A stretch of DNA of 64,000 bases from Streptomyces sp. (GTDB lineage: Bacteria; Actinomycetota; Actinomycetes; Streptomycetales; Streptomycetaceae): positions 19,483 through 83,482 of the forward strand of contig NZ_JAEKKT010000132.1 of NCBI RefSeq assembly GCF_019510245.1, written 5' to 3'. Positions 31,353 through 43,235 of this stretch are shown one piece after another. How positions within the stretch are numbered: position 1 is the first letter of the stretch; every line of letters starts with the position of its first letter. A program made the position numbers and the translations under genes. The notes beneath the pieces were generated by a model. It was not told the DNA's origin. It made no database searches and worked only from the letters and a program-made list of their open reading frames with translations.

Positions 31353-32081
31353 TCAAGTGGTGCTCTCCGGCCGGGGCTTCTTCTGCCAGGGGTACGCACG
31401 GAGCCGGCCGGGCGGGGTGATCGCGGGCGGCACCGGCTCCTCGGCAGCGGCCGGCCGGGGTTCGCCGGGCCAGGTCTGGCGGTCGCCGTGGCCGGCGGCG
31501 GCCTGGGGCCACGGCGGGGCCTGCGCGGCCGGCTCCGGCCGCGTCCAGTGCCGCAGGGCGTCCGCCTCGACGCCGATCTGGGTGCTCAGGGTGTCCAAGT
31601 CGTCGTCGGCGAAGCGGCGGGCCCGGTCGTGGGCCGCCCAGCGCAGCGCGTCCGCGGACTCGGTGATCCGCTCGGTACGGCGGCGCAGCTCGGGCAGGCG
31701 GGTGGCGAGCGTGGCCCGGTCCGGTTCGGCCTCCAGGCGCCTGAGGTCGCCGTCCAGTTCGTAACCGTGCGCGCTGAGGCGCTGGAAGAGGCCCAGGGAC
31801 TCCCTCAGCGACTCGTCCTCGGCGGCACCCGCGTGCAACGCGTCCTGGGTGGCCCGCATCGAGGTGCGCAGAGCGAGCCGGAGCTGCGCGATCTCGCCCG
31901 CCGGGCCGACCTGGACCATGGACCTGGCGCGCAGCGTGTGCTCCTCGACGGTGCGCCGGGCCTGGGTGATCGTGCGGTCCACGCCACGCTTTGCGGCGCC
32001 GACCGCCTTGAAGGTCACGTACGCCCCACCGGCGACGAAGAGCAGGAAGAGCACGGCGAATACGGCGATCACTGTTTCCAC
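31353..32081 (-). CDS. Hypothetical single-pass membrane protein with coiled-coil (GTG start likely)
   Basis: VETVIAVFAVLFLLFVAGGAYVTFKAV TM followed by long helical segment; GTG at 32081. Confidence 0.7.
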   Translation of the reverse strand: METVIAVFAVLFLLFVAGGAYVTFKAVGAAKRGVDRTITQARRTVEEHTLRARSMVQVGPAGEIAQLRLALRTSMRATQDALHAGAAEDESLRESLGLFQRLSAHGYELDGDLRRLEAEPDRATLATRLPELRRRTERITESADALRWAAHDRARRFADDDLDTLSTQIGVEADALRHWTRPEPAAQAPPWPQAAAGHGDRQTWPGEPRPAAAEEPVPPAITPPGRLRAYPWQKKPRPESTT

Positions 32082-32232
32082 GGTGCTCCTCCTCGCTGCC
32101 CACCGCCCCGGCCGTCTGCGGGCACGGCGTGGGTGGCCGTGCTCCCCAACGGTAAACGCAAAGGGCAGGCCCGGAGTTCCGGAAGAACCCCGAACCTGCC
32201 CGTAAGGGACCACCCGGAGGTGGCCGGCAGTG

Positions 32233-35112
<2,880 letters not shown>

Positions 35113-35168
35113 GATCCTCAAAGCTCCATCGGTCGTCTCTGCCAGCGGCTGCGAACGTTCTAGAAACG

Positions 35169-35192
35169 AAAAAACCCCTCGCACAGGAGGGG
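35169..35192 (-). terminator. Intrinsic terminator/attenuator between leader peptide and leuS
   Basis: Minus strand CCCCTC-CTGTGC-GAGGGG-TTTTTT, about 57 nt before leuS ATG. Confidence 0.82.
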
Positions 35193-35240
35193 ACGCCGCG
35201 CCGATGCCGACCAGCCGTTTCGTCCGGCGGTCGGGACTGA

Positions 35241-35279
35241 TCAGCGCGGCCCGCTAAGCAGAAGGCGTACGGCACGCAT
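35241..35279 (-). CDS. Putative leuS leader peptide [12 protein letters not shown]
   Basis: ATG CGT GCC GTA CGC CTT CTG CTT AGC GGG CCG CGC TGA; three consecutive Leu codons upstream of a terminator and leuS; not in supplied ORF track. Confidence 0.78.
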   Translation of the reverse strand: MRAVRLLLSGPR

Positions 35280-35371
35280 GGCGTCAGGGTACCGCAGGGC
35301 TTGAGCAAGCTGCGACGCGGTTGCGTATCAATGGTCGACACGTGCGTCTGAGGCGACCATCGGGACGAGAG

Positions 35372-35386
35372 TTGAACCAGGTTCAA
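35372..35386. promoter_or_regulatory. Palindrome TTGAACC-A-GGTTCAA in the leuS/cytochrome divergent intergenic region
   Basis: Perfect 7-1-7 inverted repeat. Confidence 0.5.
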
Positions 35387-35539
35387 GAATTACTTCGCGT
35401 AACGTCCGCTAAGGGACACCACAAGGGTTGCACCACCCTTTGATAACAACGCAATAACTCAAACCTCGTACTGATCGGTATGGCGCCACTTAGGCTGCGG
35501 CACCGGGACCGCTTTCCCGAACTGCTCGGAGTTGCCCCC

Positions 35540-36841
35540 ATGAACCCTCGTCGTAGTAACAGCTCGCTTCCCAAGCCAGGCCGTTCGGCCTGGGGGGTGG
35601 CGTCCGCTGTCGTCCTGTTGCTCATACCCGTGGTTGTGCTGACCGGAGGCAGCCAGTTCCAATCGTTCCTGAACTTCGGCGCGGGCGTCCTCTCGCTCGT
35701 CTCGCTGAGCTGCTCGGTGATCTGGGGTCTGATCGCACAGGACCGCATCTTCCTCAACACCCGGCAGCGGATCGTCGGCCAGGCCGTGCACCGGACGACC
35801 GCGGTCGCCTCGATCGCGTTCCTGCTGGTGCACATCGTCACGAAGATCGCGCTGGATCACACCGTGGTGATCGCCGCGATCATTCCGTTCTCGCTCGGCA
35901 TCACCGGAAGCGCCGGCCTGATCGGACTCGGTTCGCTGGCCGGACTGCTGATGATCTTCGTGGGTGTCACCGGCGCCCTGCGCAGCAACTTCGCCGCCCC
36001 GGCCGTCGTCGCAGCCCGCTGGCGGGCCATGCACATGCTGGCCTACCCGGCCTGGTGCGCCGCGCTCATCCACGGCCTGTACGCGGGCCGCGCGGCGAAG
36101 CCGTTCTTCATGATCTCGTACGACCTGTGCCTGATCGGCGTGATGGCGGCGCTGGCACTGCGCGCGGCCCCGCGCCCGTTCAAGCGGAGGGTGGCCGACC
36201 GTCTCGTCTCCGTCCTGGGCAGTTCCGAGCGGCCGGAGCTGGATGATCTGGACGCCAGCCGCGCCCGGGTGAGCGAGTCCGGGCTGCCGGGCTACGACGT
36301 CCTCCGTGAGCGCGAGCCGAGGCCCTCGCGCGCGGACACGGCGACCTCGCAGTCGAACCCGCTGTTCCCGTCCGCGGCGGCCGCGGCCCCCGGACCCGAG
36401 CCGGCGTCCGGCTTCGCCGCCGCCTACCGGGCGACGTCCACGCCCGGCCAGGCCCAGTCGCCGTTCGCGGCCGGCCAGACCGCACGCATGGAACGCCTGG
36501 ACATGCAGGCCACGCAGGCCAACCCGCGCATGGACGGTCCGTCCAGCACCTCGGGCAGCTGGCCGATCCCGTCGCCGCCGCCGGTCGGTGAGGCGCCCCG
36601 GTCGGCGTACGACCCGATGCAGGACACCGGATACAACATCCCGGCCTATGGCAATCCGGGCGCCGACGGCATGGGCGGACGTGATGTGTACGACACGGGT
36701 GAGACGAATGCCCGGTACGGGACGTACAACTCGAATGACACGTACAACAGCGGTCCCGCCAACGAACCACCGCCCGGTGCGTCCTTCGACTCCCCGGGTT
36801 CGGGCGAACCTTGGAACACGCCTTCCGGAGGCTATAGGTGA
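35540..36841 (+). CDS. Cytochrome b / ferric-reductase-like membrane protein with long Pro-rich C-terminal tail
   Basis: Several TM segments with His residues (AVHRTTAVASIAFLLVHIVTKIAL, MHMLAYPAWCAALIHGLYAGRAAKPFF); start MNPRRSN. Confidence 0.75.
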   Translation: MNPRRSNSSLPKPGRSAWGVASAVVLLLIPVVVLTGGSQFQSFLNFGAGVLSLVSLSCSVIWGLIAQDRIFLNTRQRIVGQAVHRTTAVASIAFLLVHIVTKIALDHTVVIAAIIPFSLGITGSAGLIGLGSLAGLLMIFVGVTGALRSNFAAPAVVAARWRAMHMLAYPAWCAALIHGLYAGRAAKPFFMISYDLCLIGVMAALALRAAPRPFKRRVADRLVSVLGSSERPELDDLDASRARVSESGLPGYDVLREREPRPSRADTATSQSNPLFPSAAAAAPGPEPASGFAAAYRATSTPGQAQSPFAAGQTARMERLDMQATQANPRMDGPSSTSGSWPIPSPPPVGEAPRSAYDPMQDTGYNIPAYGNPGADGMGGRDVYDTGETNARYGTYNSNDTYNSGPANEPPPGASFDSPGSGEPWNTPSGGYR

Positions 36842-38451
36842 ACGAGGCCCTGCCCGACGTCCCAGAAGTCCGCGTGGTCGGCCTTCCACAGCTCACGTCG
36901 GGCTTCGACCTTGTCGAAAGACTTGATCTGCCCATGCACCTCAAGGTGCACGGGCCGCTCGAACCCCTGGGCGGGGAGCAGCTCGCGCAGCTCTCCGAAC
37001 GCATCAACCTGAAGGGCCGCGGCGGCGCGGGCTTCCCCTTCCACAAGAAGCTGCGCTCGGTCGCCGAGGCCGCGATCAAGCGCGGGGTACGGCCGGTCGT
37101 CGTCGTCAACGGCAGTGAGGACGAGCCGGCCTGCCGCAAGGACACGGTTCTGATCAACCGTGCCCCGCATCTGATCCTGGACGGCGCGCTGCTGTGCGCC
37201 GAGGCGCTGGGTGCCCGCACGCTCGTGGTGGGGGTGACCCGGGAGTCCACGCAGCGCTCGATGGAGCAGGCGCTCGCCGAGCGCGGGCTGAGCAACGGCC
37301 GGCGTTCGGCACTGAAGGCGTTCGTCCAGCGCAACCCGGTCCGCATGGTCACCGGCGCCGCCGCCTCGCTGATCCGCTCGATCGACGGTGGCCCGGCGAT
37401 CCCGCCCGGCCGCAAGACCAGTGCCTCGCAGAACGGTGTCGGCGGCGCGCCGACGCTGCTGTCGAACGCGGAGACGTTCGCCCAGCTGGCGATCGCCGCC
37501 CGGATCGGCCCGGAGCGCTACGGCAACACCGGTCTGTACGACGAGCCGGGCACCGTCATGCTGACGGTCTCCGGCGCGGTCGCCCGCCCCATGGTGATCG
37601 AGGTCCCCACGGGTGTGCCGCTGCGCTACGTCCTGCAGCTGGCCGGCGCCCCGCCGGTGCCGCAGGGTGTGCTGACCGGCGGCTACCACGGCAAGTGGAT
37701 CGACGCGGCCACGGTCAACGAGGCGATCGTCTCGCGCAACTCGCTCGACGCCGTGGGCGGTGCGCTGGGCGCCGGCGCCATCCTGCCGATCACGCAGGAG
37801 ACCTGTCCGCTGGGCGAGTCGCTGCGGGTCGCCCAGTGGCTGGCGGAGGAGAGCGCGGGACAGTGCGGTCCCTGCTATCTGGGTCTGCCGGCGGCCGCGC
37901 GCGGCATGGAGGACATCCTCAACGGCGGTGGCCCGGCCGCCCTGGAGGCGCTCAAGCAGGTCGCGAAGAACGTGAAGCGGCGCGGGGCGTGCTCGCACCC
38001 GGACGGCTCCGCGATGTTCCTCGAGTCGACGATCAAGGCGTTCACCGACGACCTCGCCGCGCACGTTCTCGGAAACGGCTGCGGACGGCCCGTGGAGGGC
38101 GTGCTGCCGCTCTTCGAGGACGGCAAGATGCCTTCGGGCATTCCGGGTGGCGGGGAGCCCGAGGACAACGGCGGCGGCAGCCGGCAGAAGATCTACGTCG
38201 ACTGGACGCTGTGCCGGGGCCACGGTCTGTGCGCGGACATCCTCCCGGAGGTCTTCGAGCTGGGCGCGGACGGTTTCCCGACGGTCGCGCAGGCGAAGGT
38301 GCCCCGGTTCGCGGAGGCCAAGGCACTGCGTGCGGTGCGCCGCTGCCCGGCGCTCGCCCTGCGCCTGGAGGAGGACACGCGCTCGCAGGCGCCGGCCAAG
38401 AACCTGCCGGTTCTCTCGCAGGGCCGCGGCCGCCGGGCGCTGGGGCGCTGA
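36838..38451 (+). CDS. NuoF-like NADH oxidoreductase fused to a C-terminal single-cluster ferredoxin domain
   Basis: INLKGRGGAGFPFHKKL, CGPCYLGL; C-term KIYVDWTLCRGHGLCADILPEVFELG...RRCPALALRL; GTG start overlaps preceding stop. Confidence 0.88.
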   Translation: MNEALPDVPEVRVVGLPQLTSGFDLVERLDLPMHLKVHGPLEPLGGEQLAQLSERINLKGRGGAGFPFHKKLRSVAEAAIKRGVRPVVVVNGSEDEPACRKDTVLINRAPHLILDGALLCAEALGARTLVVGVTRESTQRSMEQALAERGLSNGRRSALKAFVQRNPVRMVTGAAASLIRSIDGGPAIPPGRKTSASQNGVGGAPTLLSNAETFAQLAIAARIGPERYGNTGLYDEPGTVMLTVSGAVARPMVIEVPTGVPLRYVLQLAGAPPVPQGVLTGGYHGKWIDAATVNEAIVSRNSLDAVGGALGAGAILPITQETCPLGESLRVAQWLAEESAGQCGPCYLGLPAAARGMEDILNGGGPAALEALKQVAKNVKRRGACSHPDGSAMFLESTIKAFTDDLAAHVLGNGCGRPVEGVLPLFEDGKMPSGIPGGGEPEDNGGGSRQKIYVDWTLCRGHGLCADILPEVFELGADGFPTVAQAKVPRFAEAKALRAVRRCPALALRLEEDTRSQAPAKNLPVLSQGRGRRALGR

Positions 38452-38470
38452 TCGCGTCTCGCGGATACGT

Positions 38471-38503
38471 GGGGCGGGCCACCTGAACAAGGTGGCCCGC
38501 CCC
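38471..38503. terminator. Hairpin GGGGCGGGCCACC-TGAACAA-GGTGGCCCGCCCC
   Basis: 13-bp perfect stem downstream of NuoF-like gene. Confidence 0.85.
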
Positions 38504-38587
38504 GCGTGTGCGAGAGGAGTCCGCGTGCGGGGTTCCCACGGGCGAGGTTTCCGCGGGTTTTGGGGGCAGCGCCGACCGGAACAACGC

Positions 38588-38623
38588 CGAAGGCGGACCA
38601 TCCGTTCGGATGGTCCGCCTTCG
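38588..38623. terminator. Hairpin CGAAGGCGGACCATCC-GTTC-GGATGGTCCGCCTTCG
   Basis: 16-bp perfect stem just downstream of the tRNA-Ala gene. Confidence 0.85.
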
Positions 38624-38630
38624 ACTTCTG

Positions 38631-38703
38631 TGGAGCTAAGGAGAATTGAACTCCTGACCTCCTGCATGCCATGCAGGCGCTCTACCAACTGAGCTATAGC
38701 CCC
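38631..38703 (-). tRNA. tRNA-Ala (anticodon GGC)
   Basis: GGGGCTATAGCTCAGTTGGTAGAGCGCCTGCATGGCATGCAGGAGGTCAGGAGTTCAATTCTCCTTAGCTCCA; anticodon loop ATGGCAT, G3:U70 pair. Confidence 0.96.
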
Positions 38704-38816
38704 GTGTTTTGGTCCGCCCGGCTTCCCTGGCGGCGACGCCAACATTACACGGTCGAAGGGGTGCACCACCAAATCGTTTCCGTTCTGTACGGATACGGAC
38801 GCTAGTGTCGGGCTTC

Positions 38817-40028
38817 GTGACCGTGATCGCGTTCTCCGAGACCCGGCGCCGGGTGCCGGTGGCCCTGGGGTCGTGTCTCCTGTCGTTCACGGCGTTCTGG
38901 GTGGCCCAGCGGGCCGCGCACGTGTCGATGATCGACCTGATGGTCTACCGGGCGGAGGGGGCGACCGTCCGCGCGGGCGGCGACCTCTACGCGCTGCGGA
39001 CGACGGCGGCTCATCTGCCGTCCACCTACCCGCCGTTCGCGGCGCTGCTGTTCGTCCCGCTGACACTGCTGGACGTCACGGGCATGCGCACACTGGCCAC
39101 GGCCGGGAACCTGCTCCTGCTGCTGGTGTTCGTCGGGCTGTCGATGCGGCTCGTCGGGCACACGCGCGTGGAGCACGTCCTGTGGGTCGCGGCGGCGGCG
39201 GTGTGGTGCGAGCCGGTGTGGACGACCGTGCGCTACGGGCAGGTCAACCTGCTGCTGGCCGTCCTGGTGCTGTGGGATCTGTCACGTCGTCCCGCCGAAC
39301 GCCCGGACCGCTGGGCGGGGGTGGGCGTGGGGCTCGCGGCGGCGGTCAAGCTGACCCCTGCCCTGTTCGCGGTGTTCCTGCTCGCCACCGGCCTGGCCGC
39401 GCGCCTGGCCGGACGGGACGGTGGCCCGTGGCTGCGGCACGCGCGCGGGGCGGCCGCCGTCTTCGCGGGGGCGACCCTGCTGGCGGCGGCCGTCCTCCCG
39501 GGCGACTCGTGGCGGTTCTGGACCGGGATGGTGTTCAGGACAGGACGGGTGGGGCGGGCCGAGGAGACCGCGAATCAGGCCCTGCGCGGCGTTCTGGCGC
39601 GTCTGCTGCACACTCCCGACCCGGGAGCCCTGTGGGCCGCCGCCGCGGCCCTGACGGCCGTCCTGGGGCTCGCGGTGGCGGTGACGGCGGAGTTGCGCGG
39701 CCGGCGGGCCTGGGCGGTGGCCGTCTGCGCGGTGACCGCACTGCTGATCAGCCCGGTGTCCTGGTCGCACCACTGGGTGTGGTGCGTGCCGGTGGTGCTG
39801 CTGCTGTGGACCCGCGGGCACCGGACGGCGGCCGCGGGCGCGCTGCTGGTCTTCTGCTCGTACGCCCCGTGGTGGGTGCCGCACGGGCACGGGCGGCCCG
39901 AACTGCACCAGGGCGTCCCCGCCTTGACCCTGTCGGCGCTCTACACCGTCACCGGGGTGGTGTTCCTGGCGCTCGCCCGGACATCGTTGCCGAAGCCGGG
40001 ACCCGGTCAGGCCGTGACGAACGAATAG
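38817..40028 (+). CDS. DUF2029/GT87-type integral membrane glycosyltransferase
   Basis: Many TM segments; MVYRAEGATVRAGGDLYALR...LPSTYPPFAALLFVPL; likely GTG start. Confidence 0.82.
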   Translation: MTVIAFSETRRRVPVALGSCLLSFTAFWVAQRAAHVSMIDLMVYRAEGATVRAGGDLYALRTTAAHLPSTYPPFAALLFVPLTLLDVTGMRTLATAGNLLLLLVFVGLSMRLVGHTRVEHVLWVAAAAVWCEPVWTTVRYGQVNLLLAVLVLWDLSRRPAERPDRWAGVGVGLAAAVKLTPALFAVFLLATGLAARLAGRDGGPWLRHARGAAAVFAGATLLAAAVLPGDSWRFWTGMVFRTGRVGRAEETANQALRGVLARLLHTPDPGALWAAAAALTAVLGLAVAVTAELRGRRAWAVAVCAVTALLISPVSWSHHWVWCVPVVLLLWTRGHRTAAAGALLVFCSYAPWWVPHGHGRPELHQGVPALTLSALYTVTGVVFLALARTSLPKPGPGQAVTNE

Positions 40029-40240
40029 AAGCGCTTGAGCGTGCAGTGTTCCTCGAGGAGCCGGCCGTAGATCGGCTCGCCCTCCAGCTCACGGTAGGTC
40101 TCGATCGGGTCGCCTTTTATGATCAGCGCCCGCGCGCATTCCTCGCACCAGTACTGGTAGTCGGGGTTGAGCGGCTCCATGTCGCGGACGATGGGGGTGC
40201 CGCTCCCACACCAGTCGCACTTCCGCCTGTGTGCACCCAT
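40007..40240 (-). CDS. Small Zn-ribbon-like hypothetical protein (77 aa)
   Basis: CDWCG...CEEC pairs; overlaps convergent glycosyltransferase 3' end by 22 nt. Confidence 0.7.
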   Translation of the reverse strand: MGAHRRKCDWCGSGTPIVRDMEPLNPDYQYWCEECARALIIKGDPIETYRELEGEPIYGRLLEEHCTLKRFYSFVTA

Positions 40241-40243
40241 CGA

Positions 40244-40417
40244 TCAGCTCCAGCTGTGGCCGCAGGCCGTGCACACGTAGGAGATCCCGCCGTTGTCGCC
40301 CAGCACCTGGGCGACATGCGCGGAACCGCAGGAAGGGCAGAGCAGCCGGGTGATCGTGTCCCGTATCAACGCCGCACCGAGGAGGTGGCCGCCCTCCTCA
40401 AGGATGCTCGCAGGCAT
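40244..40417 (-). CDS. Small Zn-ribbon-like hypothetical protein (57 aa)
   Basis: MPASILEEGGHLLGAALIRDTITRLLCPSCGSAHVAQVLGDNGGISYVCTACGHSWS; 3 nt from next gene. Confidence 0.7.
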   Translation of the reverse strand: MPASILEEGGHLLGAALIRDTITRLLCPSCGSAHVAQVLGDNGGISYVCTACGHSWS

Positions 40418-40485
40418 CGCTACTCCTCCCGTCGGGCCGCGTCCCCTTCCGGCCGTTTGATTCTGCCACGGCCGGACCAATACGG

Positions 40486-41955
40486 TCAGCGACGCCTCAG
40501 TACCAGTCCGGACACGGCCCCCGCGGCCGCTGTCGCGGCGAGCGCCCATGCGCAGGCTGTCAGCGCCTCCGCAGAGGTATACGCCTGCGGGCCCCCAACT
40601 GACTCAAGCCGGTTCAAGAACAGTGTGCCGAACGCGGCGACGCCGATGAGCTGACCGAGCTGGGTGACGGTCGCGAGCAGTCCGCTGGCGTCCGCGGCGT
40701 CCTCGGGGCGCACGGTTGCGAGCGCGCCGGTGAGCGTGGGACTGAAAGCGAGCGCGAGCCCCGCGCCCACGCCGGCGTACGCCACATAGAGCCGCGCGCC
40801 CCCGTCGCCGCCCCCGTCGAAGGCCAGCCCGACCCCGGCCACGCCCAGCGCCGTGAGCACGAACCCGGCCGGGGGCAGCGCCCGCTGCCAGACCGCCGGC
40901 CACCTGCGCCAGGTGAGGGCGACCGCGCCGAAGACGACGGCGGTCGGCGCGAAGGTGAGACCGGCCCGCTGCGCGCTGTAGCCGAGGCCGCGCTGGACGT
41001 GCAGGGTGAGGGTGAAGAGGAATCCGGCGTTGACGGCCATGACGGCGAGGATCCGCAGGACGGCCAGGCCCATGCCGGGGTGGCGCAGTACCCGGGGTGC
41101 GACGATCGGGGCGCCCCCGCGCCGGGCCAGCCTTGCCTCGTACCCGCAGAACAGCGCGAACAGGAGCACGGCGGCGGCCAGGGACAGCCAGGACCACAGC
41201 GGCCAGTCCTCCTCCTGGCCGAGGACCAGGGGGACGGTCAGCAGCGACACGGCGGCCGCCAGCAGGACCAGGCCGGGCAGGTCCAGGCCGCGTGCCCGCT
41301 CGGGACCGGATCCGGCGCCGGGCGGCAGGACACGTCGGCCGAGGACGAGAAGTACGGCGCCGACGGGCACGTTGACGAGGAAGACCGGCCGCCAGCCGGT
41401 GCCGAACAGGTCGGCGCTGACCAGGACGCCGCCGATGATCTGGCCGGCGGCGGCGCCGACCGCGAGGACCGCGGAGTAGGCGCCGAGTGCCCGTATGCGG
41501 GCCTCGCCGGTGAAGGCGTGCTGGATGATGCTGAGGACCTGCGGGATCATCACCGCCGATCCGGCGCCCTGCACCAGCCGGAACACGATCAGCTCGGTTG
41601 CTCCCTGGGCCAGGCCGCAGGCGAGCGACGCCGTGGTGAACAGGGCGAGGCCGGCGAGGTGGACCCGGCCGTGGCCGAGCCGGTCGCCGAGCCGGGCACC
41701 GGTGATCAGCAGCACCGAGTACGTGATGGCGTAGCCGGCCACGACCAGTTGCAAGTCGGCGCCCGTGGCGTTGAGTTCGGAACCCATGGTGGGGGCCGCG
41801 ACGTTCACGATGAAGACGTCCAGCACGGCCATGAACAGGGCCGCGAGGACGACCACGAGGAGCAGCCGGGGCCGGTTGTCAGTGCCGGGTGTTTCACTTC
41901 TCGCAGGGGTCGGAGCGGCTGCGGGACCTGGTCCCTTCCGGGATGTCGTCGTCAT
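40486..41955 (-). CDS. MFS transporter (DHA2-type drug efflux)
   Basis: LLLVVVLAALFMAVLDVFIVNVAAPTM, 14-TM-like; start MTTTSRKG at 41955. Confidence 0.92.
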   Translation of the reverse strand: MTTTSRKGPGPAAAPTPARSETPGTDNRPRLLLVVVLAALFMAVLDVFIVNVAAPTMGSELNATGADLQLVVAGYAITYSVLLITGARLGDRLGHGRVHLAGLALFTTASLACGLAQGATELIVFRLVQGAGSAVMIPQVLSIIQHAFTGEARIRALGAYSAVLAVGAAAGQIIGGVLVSADLFGTGWRPVFLVNVPVGAVLLVLGRRVLPPGAGSGPERARGLDLPGLVLLAAAVSLLTVPLVLGQEEDWPLWSWLSLAAAVLLFALFCGYEARLARRGGAPIVAPRVLRHPGMGLAVLRILAVMAVNAGFLFTLTLHVQRGLGYSAQRAGLTFAPTAVVFGAVALTWRRWPAVWQRALPPAGFVLTALGVAGVGLAFDGGGDGGARLYVAYAGVGAGLALAFSPTLTGALATVRPEDAADASGLLATVTQLGQLIGVAAFGTLFLNRLESVGGPQAYTSAEALTACAWALAATAAAGAVSGLVLRRR

Positions 41956-42078
41956 GCGACCGAGCGTGGCGGCGGGCCGGTACGGGTGCCGAGAGCCCGC
42001 CGATGCTGGTACTGGCAGCACCTGGCAGGGGACGGGGGCTGCGCCCACGACGGAGACGTGACGACGGGGGACGTGACG

Positions 42079-42990
42079 ATGGCGACGACAGCACACCGCC
42101 GCAGGCCCGAGCTGGCTGCGTTCCTGCGCAGCAGGCGGGCCCGGGTGCAGCCCGCGGACGTCGGGATGCCGCCGGGGCTGCGGCGGCGTACGCCCGGGCT
42201 GCGCCGGGAGGAGGTCGCCCAGCTCCCGGGCGTGGGCGTGACCTGGTACACGTGGCTGGAGCAGGGCCGGCCGATCAACGCGTCGGCGCAGGTGCTGGAC
42301 GCGGTGGCGCGGACCCTGATGCTGGACCTGCCGGAGCGGGAGCATCTGTACCGGCTGGCGGAGGTGCCGTTCGCCCCGGTGCCGCAGAGGCTGTCCCGAA
42401 CGGTCGGCGCGGAGGTGCAGGGCATCATCGACGCGCTGGACCCGCTGATGGCGGTGGTGTACACGTCACGCTACGACGTGCTGGCCACCAACGCCGCCTA
42501 CCGGGACCTGTTCCTGGTGCCGGAGACGGTGCGGATCGGTGTGCCGAACGTGCTGTGGACGCTGTTCACGGTCCCGGTGGAGAGCAGCCCGGTGGTGCAC
42601 CTGCAGCGTGAGCTGCCGGTGATGGTGGCGACCCTGCGTTCCTCCTACGGCAGACATGTCGGCGAGCCGGCCTGGGAGGACTTCATACGGGCGCTGTCCC
42701 AGGCCAGTGGGTACTTCGCCCGGTTGTGGGAGAGCGGGGCGGTGGCGCAGCCGGGGCCGCGGGTGAAGACGTTCCGTCATGAGGCGGTGGGCGAGCTGCG
42801 GATGACGTCGCAGTCGCTGTCGATCGACGGGATGCCGGAGGCGCGGATCGTGGTGTACACGCCGGAGGACGAACGGACGCGGGAGCGGGTGGCGTTGCTG
42901 CGGGAGCGCAGGCAGCGGCTGTGGCCGGTGACGGAGGAGGAGGCCACCGAGATCCTCCGGGAGTGGGACACGAGAAATCCCGCCCTCTGA
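42079..42990 (+). CDS. Helix-turn-helix (XRE/MmyB-type) transcriptional regulator
   Basis: LRRRTPGLRREEVAQLPGVGVTWYTWLEQGR; divergent from MFS gene. Confidence 0.93.
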   Translation: MATTAHRRRPELAAFLRSRRARVQPADVGMPPGLRRRTPGLRREEVAQLPGVGVTWYTWLEQGRPINASAQVLDAVARTLMLDLPEREHLYRLAEVPFAPVPQRLSRTVGAEVQGIIDALDPLMAVVYTSRYDVLATNAAYRDLFLVPETVRIGVPNVLWTLFTVPVESSPVVHLQRELPVMVATLRSSYGRHVGEPAWEDFIRALSQASGYFARLWESGAVAQPGPRVKTFRHEAVGELRMTSQSLSIDGMPEARIVVYTPEDERTRERVALLRERRQRLWPVTEEEATEILREWDTRNPAL

Positions 42991-43004
42991 AAGAGGACGG
43001 GATT
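42976..43004. terminator. Imperfect hairpin AATCCCG...CGGGATT
   Basis: Inverted repeat at the 3' end of the XRE gene, converging on the tRNA. Confidence 0.6.
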
Positions 43005-43052
43005 CCCATCACCGATCTTTGACAACTCGACAGTGTGTGGAGTGCCGATCTG

Positions 43053-43125
43053 TGGAGCTAAGGAGAATTGAACTCCTGACCTCCTGCATGCCATGCAGGC
43101 GCTCTACCAACTGAGCTATAGCCCC
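43053..43125 (-). tRNA. tRNA-Ala (anticodon GGC), second identical copy
   Basis: 73 nt identical to 38631-38703. Confidence 0.96.
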
Positions 43126-43235
43126 TTGCGCTCTTCCCGTCTTTCCGCTCGGCGGGGCGAACAAGAAGAACTTTAGCCTGCGACCTGCCGGAAAGTGAAA
43201 TCCGGGTCCCGGCGGGGCGGGGTGGCCGCCGGATC

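Noticed and set aside
35372-35386. TTGAACCAGGTTCAA as a LexA (SOS) box
   Set aside because: Actinobacterial LexA boxes are GAAC-N4-GTTC; spacing here is N3, so kept only as an unassigned palindrome.
38631-43125. tRNA-bracketed segment as an integrative element
   Set aside because: No integrase, transposase or att-like partial tRNA duplication seen; reported only as an observation.
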